This document shows positions 24,001 through 34,345 of a DNA stretch of 64,000 nucleotides, one piece after another. The DNA is from Malurus cyaneus samueli. Taxonomy: Eukaryota; Chordata; Aves; Passeriformes; Maluridae. Under the pieces are notes generated by a model that saw nothing but the letters and a program-made list of their open reading frames with translations, had not been told where the DNA came from and made no database searches. Each line of letters opens with the position of its first letter. The stretch's first letter is position 1. Both the position numbers and the translations under genes were made by a program. The stretch spans positions 55,198,803 through 55,262,802 of the forward strand of contig CM019214.1 in NCBI GenBank assembly GCA_009741485.1, given 5' to 3'.

Positions 24001-27000
24001 CTTATTGCCCACTAGGAAGACAATTATTTGTTAATACTTCTTGCAGTTCTTAATGGTTGGTGTTTGTTTTACAGTGTTTATTTTCTGAATTATCAGCAAA
24101 ACTAACCAAAGTAACAAGCAAGGAAAAAATATTAAAATGCGTCCCCTCCCTCCCCACCCAACATTTCATTCAAGAAGTCGATTTTTCGGTGTTTCACTGG
24201 AAAACAGTAGGGTAGATCTTATTCTAGAAAGTCCTAATCTACATTAGGGGATTATGAAAGTATTGAATCTGGTTAAGAAGCTTATGGTGTCCTTTAATAT
24301 TACACTGTCATATATTTTTAAAAAAGATGCACTCTGGCTCTAATGGCTAAACCACTTGCATGGTGGTCCTTGAACAGAGAAAAAATCAGACTTTCCACAC
24401 AGCAGTTAGTTATTGCTGGCTTGAACTATGAATGAGAACACTGTGGCCAAAATGGATAGATAGATAGCAGCTAAGTGCTCTTATATAAAAATTGAAAACT
24501 TCACAGTTTGCTTATCATAGACTTGTCCAAGTGACCCTTCTGTGCTCCTGTTGGCCATGGTTTGTCATCATTAAACTTGTTTTCTGTTAAGGAAACACTT
24601 GAAAACCAGCATTCTGAGTCTCTGTTTTCTTACATAGTTAAATACCATGAAGGAACAGTCAAGGCTTTTATAATGGAATTATCATTTGACTCTTGAATTT
24701 GGCTGAATGAATTAGACTGCCAATCTATCAAATGGCTATTTTCAACTTGAATAATGGGGAAAAGCAAAGTATTCCATACAGCCTATTTATGTAACTGAAA
24801 ATGTTTGTAGGAAATGAAACATGTATTTTTACACCAATGGAAATGTACCTTAAACTCTCCAGGTAAAGCCACACTTTTATAAGTGATTTAACAATTAAAA
24901 AACCCAAACGAGAAACCAAAACCACACAACACCAGCCAACTCATAGCACGAATCATAAAGAAGTTATGCACTATTTACATAGGGATTTTGATGTACTTTA
25001 TGCAAGAAAAGGCTTGGGAATGGTTATTGATATTTTTCAAATGAAGTATGTATGAACCATTAAACTCTTCATTCCATAGTGTACAAGCCACTGCTCTGCT
25101 GAACACTCTTTTACTAGATAGGCTATAAATGGAGCAGAGGCACTTGAAAAGTGTCATCTTCCAATGTTTGTTTAAAGATCTGACACATATGACACAAAAT
25201 CACCTGGTAGCTGAAAGTTCAGATTACTGATTGGTGTAACAGAATCTTCATCATAGGATATTGTGCAAAAGATTTATTGTTTTAGAGTATAGAAAGACTG
25301 GTTTTGACATGATCTCTGATCTGAAGACTTCTACATGCTATGTGTAACTGAAGAAAGTGTCTTTGCTCAATAAATGATATTTTAAAATACGGTTACTAGA
25401 AATGAATATAGTGTAAGCACTTTCCTTAACTGGGGGAATGAAACAACAAAATCGTTAGTAGAACAAATTCCTGCAGATGAATCATTTTGGCTGAGTGGTT
25501 TCACCTATGATGTACTATATGTAAGTATTCATTGGACAATGTCTTTCACTGAAACTAGAAAATTAAGCTCAGTGGAATAGTCTACAGTAAATTTAGCGAG
25601 TTTAGGAAGAAAACAAAAGCAATAGTGTATTTGCAAATAATACATGGACCTGAGAGCAACATAGATGTTTTTTACTAAAATATTAGAGATCTCATGTGTT
25701 TCTTAAAGCTCAGTGTCCAAGTAGTAACCTGCAGCTCCTAATTCAGGGTAGCCAGATCTCATTTTACTGTCTTAACACAGAAGACATTCAAAGATCCCCG
25801 AGTAAATCTGCAGAGGCATTAAGGCAAACATCTGTAAACATCCTCATCTTGTGCTAACATTGTTCTTTGCAGTCCTCCAAGACCAAGGTCTCCTTTATGT
25901 TGTCTTTTTTATAGTCTGGTTGGATAGGGCATAAGTAGAGGTCAGCTCATTAAAGCTCAACTAAACATATATTCCAAACCTGACTCTTCATACAAATATG
26001 ACCTCATATAACATTTACAAGGAAACCCTCAAAAATTGTGCTTATAGTTGATACGCGGTCTTCTTTTTCAAACATTTTGAAGACCTGTCTCTTTTTCATG
26101 TTTTTGATTCCTGAACTGCCGCAGTGCAATTCCGAGACTCATATTGAATTACACAAAAAATAAAAGGAAAATTATGTCGAAGTGGAGCATTCCTTAAATA
26201 ACTTTGCATTCATAACTTTTGCAACACAAAGATTTGAACTCATAAAATAGAACTTTATCCCATTCGTTCAGCTGCATAAAAATTAACACATTTCAAAGAC
26301 TGTAGTATTCATTTCTCTGCTCTTGTAGCAGTGGTAGTCACCATTACAAGTTCTGAGTTTCAGCTGAAATCTAAGGGAGAGAAACAGAATTAGACTCTTA
26401 AGATACCTGCAATGAAATGGCACAAGGGGCCCAGCATTTCAAGGCAGTGCTGAGCCTGAAGGTGTGGTCATGCACTGACTTCAGACAGCTCTATGCAGCT
26501 GATCCTTAGGTGCAAAACAAGGGAAAGTTGTGTAGCTCCTCACACTGAGAACCCAAATACTACTGCTGTGATATTCCATGGATAGCAGGACTTGAAAATT
26601 GTTGTCATGCTTTTTTTTTGCTATTTTTTTTTTCACAAATATGTTGGAAACATAAATTTATATTGTATGCATTCATTTCAGAAATATTAGCTTGGGTCCC
26701 CTGTACTGCAGACCACCCTCATAAGAAAGAACATACCTAGAGATCCATGAGTCTCGTCTGTTGAACACATATTTTCTATGGCTTATATCAATTTGACTTT
26801 GCAACATGTTCAATTTTCTGGTGAAGAGATTGTGGGAGAAACTAGAAAAACACTTATGGAAGGTGTTTATGGCTGACTAAGAGTTGCTGGAAGAAGGTTA
26901 TTTTGAAAGAAGAGGGTATTTACAAAAGTGCTTTACTGACTGAAGCTGTTAAGATAAAGTGTTGTTTAACTCATGTCAAGGACATTAGTGAGAAATAGGG

Positions 27001-27187
27001 TGCACTTTTAGAGGTTTGCAAAACAGAAGTGGAGAAAATAATGAACAATACATGGTGCACACAAACCTAATGTTCTGACAATTTTAATCAAGTCCTTTTG
27101 GATGTCTACTGTCCCAGTAATTTAAAATCTGTGCCTACTTTTGTCTTTCCTATCTTTTTCACATCCAGGGACTTCTTTCTATTAATC
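21061..27187. other. Unique AT-rich noncoding stretch
   Basis: Six kilobases without recognisable genes; all frames are short (about 70 codons or less) and featureless. Notable only for T14 at 22698-22711, a homeodomain-site-rich patch near 23.3 kb, and a miR-30-like 13-mer at 25833 without a hairpin. Confidence 0.55.
23250..23410. other. Candidate conserved noncoding element
   Basis: Dense in homeodomain-like words: TAATTA at 23261-23266 and 23305-23310, CAATTAA at about 23280 and TTAATCAAT at 23290. The following ~80 bases are non-repetitive and more balanced in composition than the flanks. The look matches developmental enhancers in gene deserts, but conservation cannot be seen from one genome. 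Confidence 0.2.
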
Positions 27188-27412
27188 TTTTTTTTTGTTG
27201 TGTTTTTTTTTTCCCTTTTTTTTTTTTTTTTGTTTTTTTTTTTGTTTTTTTTTTTTTTTTGGGGGGGAGGTTTGAGGCTGGGGTTTTTTCAGTGGTTTTT
27301 AGTGGTTTTTTTTAATTTTTGTGGGTTTTCTTTGGTTTTTATTCTGTCCTTATTTTTCCTTTCTTTCTTTTTTTTTGTTTTTTTAATATAGTCTTTTTTT
27401 TTCTGAGGTGGC
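27188..27412. repeat. T-rich, T/G-biased low-complexity tract
   Basis: About 225 bases made of T runs interrupted by single C or G bases, a G8 run near 27261 and GGTTTT-type units. The 97-codon frame at 27098-27391 is a phenylalanine/leucine artefact of this tract. Confidence 0.92.
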
Positions 27413-30400
27413 TGTTTCTTTACAAACTACTACATTTTGCCTCAACTACCTTTTTTCTGAGGTAACAAGTCAGAAATCACTCACTAAATGTCAGATTATG
27501 AATATCTTCCTGTCATTGCTGGTGTTACTCATATGAGTAATTTCACTGACTTCATTGTGAGTACCAGCTCCTCAGCGTTGTGCAGACAGCAGTTGATGTC
27601 TGCTACTACAGGAGGAATGCTCTGGGTGATGTGAAGATAGGTACCCATCCAGTTTCTCTACCTTTGATCAAGATCAAAGTATGCTTTTTGAGATTGGTGC
27701 TGTGTTAGATTAGGCTGCCTACTTTACTATTCCAATTTGCTATTCTGTTTTTCTTTTGAGTGCATAAAAATTGAGTTGCTTTTGTATTGACAGGCATTGC
27801 ACTGAGAATATCAATTTGGAATTTTGTTGTCATTTTAAGTCTGTGAGCATTCTTTGTAAAAGCACATAAAGATACGTTGATTTCCTACTTCATCTTGATA
27901 TGCACCTGGAGAAAGTGTAATGAGCACTCAGACAAATGAGTTCACTCTTGGAAGCCTCACTTCACTATCTGGGAGACAAGTAAGAATTGTGCCGCCTATT
28001 TTGAGTTTATGCACAGTAGGCAGTAAATATCCTGTCTCATCTGTTTTGCAACAACAATGGGTGCTTGGAATGGAAGGAAAAAAAAAAAAAGTGGTGCACA
28101 GCATCTTTCTGCCACTTGCAGGAATGTGACTTCCAGAATCAATAACAGGCTTTGTCTGAGGATATATGGTGAGCTGAAGTACTTTGTACTGTAGAGATTG
28201 AAGAGATTGAAGAATTGAAGATTCGTTCAAACTGCGTGTAATAGCACAGATAATCATGCACACCATCACTTCCATAGGTATTGGATGAACTTATTTAATA
28301 AGATGTCTTCTAACTGCTCCAAACTGTATATGTAACAATGTCGATGGTTTAAGCATAAATACTTCTCAGAAATCATTGCTCAATGAGTAATGAATACTTT
28401 GCTCTAAAGGACTTACATTCTAAGGACGACAGATGGCTCAGCACAAAACAAAGAGGATGGTACAGAAAACAGCTAGAGGGTGCTCATTGTAGCTGGAATG
28501 TATTCATCCATTCTGGAATCTTGTGAGGAAAGTTTGTGAGAGGGAAAGATATGAAGGAAGCCGCTAAGAGTGACACTTGATTGAACAGATGGAGAAGAAT
28601 AAAGTGTAGAGATAGTTTGGAGCCAAAGACTTATCATTATAACTGAATGAGAGTCATAGTCAACTTTAGTCTACATATCACAGGAGCTAAAATTGAGTTT
28701 TCTCAAGTATTTTATCTGAGCTTGCTTAAGTGTCATAACACTTTCATCTTTTGACTTTCATAGAGTCCCCCTCCCTTGTAATTACTTTCTCCTGCCACTT
28801 ACCCACTGGAAAAATATTCCTCTAGGCACAGAGGTGCTTTCATTGACAAAATACAGAAATCCTCCTATAAGATATTAAGTAAAATATCTGATTAAAAAAA
28901 GTCAGATTATGAACAAAAAAAAAAAAAAAAAAGAAAGGCAAGCCAGTTAGCTTATGGTACATATACATATCTTGAATTACATTCTATTCATAGTGCCTCA
29001 ACATTTACAGATTGGATCACAAAGTTCACTTTTTAGAGAGAACACTAATCCTTCAAATATACATGGGAATTTATTACACTTATTAAAGTGAGCCCTGTCC
29101 CATCTCTACTTCATAACAGAAGGTATTGCAGCAATGGCTGTATTTGCATGTGACAAGAGCAGAGCCTGTCCCAAGGAAACACAGCTTTAGCAAATCTGAA
29201 CTGCTGTTCAAGGAGTGGTAACACTGATGTAGCATGAAGATCAAGCACAACATAACTTTTAACTCAGTCTGCTTAAACCTTGTTGGACTTTCAGTTCCAG
29301 TAGTACAGGAAGGCGGATACTGATGTGCAAAAGCTTTGTAGATAAATTAAGGTAATGTGATTTAATTTTGCTACTAACATAATAAAATTTTGCCTATAAA
29401 TATGTATTACTAAGTAGCAAAGGTGAAATTAATATCTAATCTGGAATTTGCACGAGGCACTGTATGTAACACCAACAGATTGTCCAGAGAAGTTGTGGGG
29501 TTTTTTTTTCCAGATCTATTCACATGATGCAAAATACCATCTGAGAAAAACAGATGGTCGCGCCTCTTCGATCTTGCATTTCTATATATGGGCTTATAAA
29601 AATAAGATCTGTAGACAAATTAGCTAGAAATGTTTCCTATTTTATCTTGACCAGTGGATAAAATAAAGTCTCTAGAGTAAAACTCGTAGCGATAACCTAG
29701 GATTCCCTGTACCAAAGTGAATGTGCTAACTAGCAGACAGCTTTCTCTTCTTTCCCCTCTCTCTCTCCCTCCTCCCTCCCATGATATCCTGAAATCTTTT
29801 CTGCATAGTGACACAGCTTCAACAAGAGGGGTGGAATACATTTCCTTCCCTCCCACCTGCCCTCTCTCTCAAATGATTAGAGCACTTTTCAACAAAGTGG
29901 GAGATGTGGGTGTCCCTCCCTACCTTATATACACTGAGAATACATTAAGTACAAAATTGCCTCCCAGGGGAAGTGATGGAAATGCCACTTGTTCATTTTT
30001 AAACTGAATCTGAAAAAAGCTTTATAGGAAAAAAATTCAGCTGTAGCGAGAGAGATTATATGACCTTCTTGAGAAAGATTTTATTTTCTAATTTCTAATA
30101 TCTCAGATACTGTGGTTTACTCCCTTCCAGTCTGTCAATTTTTTTCCTAGCATTATGTTTTAGGAGATTTACTCAAATTGTGTGTGAGAAAACCAACCGA
30201 AGATCTTCAAAGCAGACAGAATATAGCTTGGTTTCATCTGCTGTTTGAACCTGAATTACTGTAATGACTGTAGTGGAATTATTTTCTTTTAAATGAGCAA
30301 ATCTGACACGAACTTCAAAGGCGAGGTAAATACATGTAATAAAGCATCCGTTTTTCTTTTCCTAAATGATTTATTTTATCCCCAGAAACACCAACAAATG

Positions 30401-31660
30401 TTCAAAGTTCTAGATATTTAAATAGGTACCAAGATGTCTGAAGCTGTAATCCTTGCTCTGCCAGTTCATTGAAAAATTGCTGACCTTATAAAAGCCTGTG
30501 TTCCTTTTCACTTTGATAACAGCTTTTGCTTCATCAGTCCACAATATGCATTACAGAAACGAATCCATGCAGGATCAACTAATTGCTTGTACATGCATTT
30601 AAATATAAGTACCCTAGAATTCTTATCACATAACCATACATACATAATTATATTTTAAGAAAGAATTAAAAAGTTTTTCTTCTCTGAAATTATTTTTGTG
30701 TTATGGACCTTGTTCTAACAATTACATTTTACCAGTTAGTGCTTTATGAAGCATGATGGAATCTAACCAGCAAATAATATAAGAGCTCCAGTTTGCCCTC
30801 AGTACACAATCTTAAAGCCCATTAACATTTGTGGGAATTATATGTGCAGCGTGCAGGGAGAATATAACCTTAAGCAAATGAAAACTGAAGTTACTGTATA
30901 TGTCTGATCCGACAAATGCAGTCTGGATTCTTCACAGCAGTGTGTTATATCAATTGAAGTTTGTTAGACAGCAGGGAGACTAATAAAAAGAGGGATAGTA
31001 TAAATAAGATGAAACAAAGAAATGAACAAAGCCCTTTTGCATTAACTAGGACATAATCTACAGATGTTTCTCAGTTGGTAGAAAACAGATTTCCACACAG
31101 CAGTTGCATATAATACAAATGTTTGCACAGAATCCAGCTGGACTAATGTATAAAGCCACATCTTAAGATTAGAAGCTTTATAAAAGAGTCACCAGCTGAC
31201 TAGAAAGAAGATGGGCATCTGAAGTTGTTGCCCAAATCTCCTTAGAAACAGATCAGTCTAAACTGTCAGCTTCAGGCGTAATTGAAGCAGAAATTCCTTT
31301 TAGCTGTGCCATTCCTGACTATTTCTATCTTTCTGTTCAGAGATTTGGAAAAGATGGTGAAGTAATGAAAAATTGCATGTTGTTGTGAAATTCCAATCTT
31401 AATATGTGGATCAAAACTGTTAATGTGTGGGTGTGCTAAGCTTCACATATGAAGCCTTTATTTTCCTAGCCATGTCTTCCAGCTTACAATTATCTTGGGA
31501 CTTGACCAAAATAATTTTGACATTGACAACATAGAGGTCAGCAGGGAAAACATGAATGGTGAAACACAGGGCACCTATTTTGAATGACAGAATGTGAGTT
31601 AAAATGAAAAAACAATTCTAATTTTTCAAATTTATGCTTTCCCTAGTAGTTTTTATAAAC
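27413..31660. other. Unique AT-rich noncoding stretch
   Basis: Chance frames run up to 115 codons (27928-28275, minus strand), with no domain or motif I recognise. Contains A18 at 28915-28932, a short GAAGAGATT-type tandem at 28194-28223 and a CT-rich patch around 29745-29780. Sequence at 30.2-30.95 kb is non-repetitive and could be conserved, but nothing in it is diagnostic. Confidence 0.5.
28915..28932. repeat. Poly(A) run, 18 bases
   Basis: A18 followed by GAAAGG. No retrocopy body is recognised upstream. Confidence 0.9.
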
Positions 31661-31730
31661 TTAAGAGTTGGAATAAATGATCCTTATTGGTCCTTTCCAA
31701 CTGAGGCTATTTTAAGACTCTATTATATTA
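31661..31730 (+). mobile_element. CR1 LINE 3' tail, plus strand (short)
   Basis: AGAGTTGGAATAAATGATCC then TTATTGGTCCTTTCCAACTGAGG and TTTTAAGACTCTATTATATTATG. This matches the order of a CR1 3' end (GGTTGGACTNGATGATCC, TTGTGGGTCCCTTCCAACTC, then ATTCTATGAT units). Only about 70 bases, diverged. Confidence 0.75.
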
Positions 31731-33855
31731 TGTTCCATGTTGCTAAGTTTCATCATCTGAAAACATATATTTTTAGTAAATTTTGGCGGATTTGTTTTTT
31801 TAACAAATAGTTTTGCATGCTAAGCAGTTGGAATAAACAAGATTTGTGATGCTGTTTTTCTGTTACATTCCCCTCAAGAAAGGTTCTGATAAAAGATAGT
31901 ATCTTCTGTTTTGAAACCTTTTCAAAATGCTTGGAAAAAATCTAATTCTAGATCTTTGAGTATGAGGGACCCTGCTTTTATATTCTGACTGATCAAACAT
32001 AACACTCATAAAATCTCATAAAGAGATTTTCCAGATATAGGCACCATAAAATTTATCTTGATGAATTTTTTTCTATAAAATGTAGATATCTTGCCTAACA
32101 CTTGATTGTCTTGGTCTTCATCTACATCTTGAGGAAACCACCTCTAGAAAGTGATGAATTTTGCCTATTAAAAGTACTCATCTTCCAGGAGGGTAATTTA
32201 CCTTCTGAAGGGGGCCTGTCCTTTTATTTTTAACATAGAGGGATCTCTTCTAGCTTGCTTAGAATTGACACTTAACATTTTGAAGGATGCAGTTAGAGAA
32301 GAAGAATCTACCGTCAGCATTCTGCACTAAATGCACTGAGAGTTTATCATGGTGTCAAGATGAGGAGAGTTAATCCACCTTGGAGCACTTCTGAAATCCT
32401 ACATTTCTCTTGCAACGTTTTTAAAACGTGCCATAATAAATGCAGTGGCCAATAGCACCATGCTGAGTTAGCAACATTCAGGGAACTGTTTTTATCTGAT
32501 GACAGTTATGAAGTTTGAAAGAAGATGAGGTCAGTGCTATGTATCTCATATCAAAACACTTTCTGACTACAGCTTTCTCTTTGGAAATAATAGAGTTCTC
32601 TTATCATAATCATAAAATTTCAGTCCTTATTATATTCTTATTTTTCATTAGCAAGACTATTTCAAAATAGAGGAAAAGAATCTGGTTTTGCCCTTGTAAG
32701 AGCTGATCACCTTCAGCATCTCTACGCAAGTTTTCTAAGTTCCCTAATTTTCTGTTTCACTACTGTTTTGTCTTGTAAAATTACACTCTGACTTCTGTGT
32801 ATTCCTTTTCAAAGTTATATTTATACTTGCTCAAATGTTTGATGGGGCTTGAATGGTTTGAGACTTGCTTGCTTTACTTTTCCTTACTGCTCCCTGGACA
32901 AAAAGCTCTTGATGGCACTAATCATAATTATTTAGCTGTTGTGTTTTGTTCCGTGCAAATTTCTTTGTCTGTCTTTTAATATTTTCTTCTTTCTCTAGCA
33001 ATTACCCAGATATTACAGCAATGTTGTTTACACTTAACCTCTTATTTATATATACTCATCAGCTCAGAAAATCTCACTTTTTTTTAATCAATTTGTTTTT
33101 GAATGAATTTTAGAAATTCATTTCTGTAAAATCCATTTCTTTGATTTTCTTCTCATCACTGTTTTCTTCTTTTTTCTTCTTTCTTTCTTTTTAAAGAACA
33201 GAAGTCAATAATTATTACTACCTTTAAAAATCCAGTGAAATAATTTAATGACCTTGAAAATTTTTTGAATTCATTATTTTATGTGTTATTGCCAAGCATA
33301 CCTTGAAGGATCTGCCTTTAAGGTACCTTGAGCCCAGGGTTTTAATGTGAATCGAACTGCAGGTCGTAGTATGTGATTGCCTTTTCATGTGTGTGAATGG
33401 GTGTCAAATGTATATCTGAGTGCCTGGTAGAAGAACACCCATACCAATGATCAGCATCTGCTATTAATATATATTAATATAGTAGATGCTGCATTATTCT
33501 TTTTTGCACTGCAGATACTGTTTTCACACTGCCAAGTGACAATATATATGCAGTCTGATGTTTCCAATGTGGAATGCTTGATGTTGCTGTCCTGTGCCCT
33601 TATCACAGTTTGAACATCTATCTAATCAGCAGTTACTCTGTAGCTCAAGTGTTTTAAGGGTGGTTGCTAAATTTATGCAGATGGCGAAACTTTTGTAATT
33701 TGTATGCTGCCAACATGAATCAAGGTGAATAACATATATGATCTGTTAATCTGCGTGTTTTACATTTTAAGAAAGTCTGAAAGTTTGACACAATTTAATA
33801 TGTGTCAAATATGTGTCTGTTTACTAGATGTAAATATTGTAATATAGGTAACAAA
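31731..33855. other. Unique AT-rich noncoding stretch
   Basis: No frames above 60 codons of interest and no recognisable element, apart from a near-palindrome at 33452-33491. Confidence 0.5.
33452..33491. repeat. Near-perfect inverted repeat (hairpin)
   Basis: The left arm CAGCATCTGCTATTAATAT and the right arm ATATTAATATAGTAGATGCTG are reverse complements, apart from one substitution and a two-base difference, with essentially no loop. The centre is alternating AT. It could be a cruciform-prone palindrome, the fold-back end of a decayed DNA transposon, or coincidence seeded by the AT core. The stem is too short for a typical microRNA precursor. Confidence 0.7.
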
Positions 33856-33921
33856 CATGGTGTAGTGGGCAACTGGTAGAATCAGGCATGAACTACTGTT
33901 TTAAATCCAGCTCCTTCTGCC
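33856..33921 (+). mobile_element. Possible MIR/tRNA-SINE-like relic
   Basis: ACATGGTGTAGTGG ... CATGAACTACTGTTTTAAATCCAGCTCCTTCTGCC follows the order of an ancient MIR-type SINE head (box A-like GTAGTGG, box B-like GTTxxAATCC, then GCTCTGCC). Matches are partial and the sequence directly abuts the LTR. Tentative. Confidence 0.2.
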
Positions 33922-34049
33922 TTGTCTTGGTTTAACCCTAGCTGGTAGCTAAGCCCGACACAGTCACTTACTCACAATCCCCTTTTCCTGGTGGAATGAG
34001 GGAGAAAATTGGAAAAGTGAGAAAAAAACATAAGTTGAGACAAAGACAT

Positions 34050-34056
34050 TTTAATA
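34050..34056 (-). other. LTR poly(A) signal, TATTAAA
   Basis: Minus-strand TATTAAA (plus strand TTTAATA). It lies downstream of the LTR TATA box on the minus strand, as expected for the R/U5 region. Variant of AATAAA; assignment rests on its position in the LTR. Confidence 0.5.
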
Positions 34057-34200
34057 GAGAAAGTTAAAACCTGAGTATGTGAGAAAGCAATACAAGAATT
34101 CATTCACGACTTCCAATGAACAGGCAGGTGTCCAACCCTCTCCAGAAAAGCAGGGCTCCATCACTCCAAATATCCACTCCTTTCTTTTTTATTTGCCAGC

Positions 34201-34207
34201 TTTATAT
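34201..34207 (-). promoter_or_regulatory. LTR TATA box, ATATAAA
   Basis: Minus-strand ATATAAA (plus strand TTTATAT), about 145 bases upstream of the poly(A) signal on the minus strand. This is the U3 promoter position of the LTR; activity today is unknown. Confidence 0.6.
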
Positions 34208-34345
34208 GTCGAGCATGATGACATAAGGAATATCCCTTTGATCAGTTGGGGTCAGATGGGTAATTGTATTACAAAGTTACAGTTACCTCATGAATGCAGA
34301 AAAGGTGATGTTTTTCACTGAGGTTGTTTTGCAGTATCAATAACA

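Larger units (their letters stand above)
33923..34345 (-). mobile_element. Endogenous retrovirus LTR, minus strand, degraded
   Basis: This is a relic of an avian endogenous retrovirus LTR. Read on the plus strand it begins TGTCTTGGTTTAACC (the reverse complement of an LTR 3' end in CA), followed by blocks typical of this LTR group: GCTGGTAGCTAAGC, AATTCATTCACGACTTCC, GCAGGGCTCCATCAC, CCAGCTTTATATG, GAATATCCCTTTG and GTTGGGGTCAG. No gag, pol or env sequence adjoins it, so it is a solo or truncated LTR. The U3 side (right end) is diverged and no clear terminal TG or target duplication is visible. A TATA box and a poly(A) signal in the expected order support the orientation. Exact subfamily not assigned. 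Confidence 0.85.

Noticed and set aside
25833..25845. TGTAAACATCCTC, identical to the first 13 bases of miR-30a
   Set aside because: The rest of the mature sequence does not match, and no complementary GGATGTTT-type star arm lies within hairpin distance on either side.
27098..27391. 97-codon frame rich in Phe and Leu, resembling membrane segments
   Set aside because: Pure low-complexity T tract artefact.
27928..28275. 115-codon minus-strand frame
   Set aside because: No recognisable domain; contains a phenylalanine run from a poly(A) stretch and shows no splice or promoter context. Likely chance.
34079..34321. 80-codon plus-strand frame
   Set aside because: It lies antisense within the retroviral LTR, which is noncoding.
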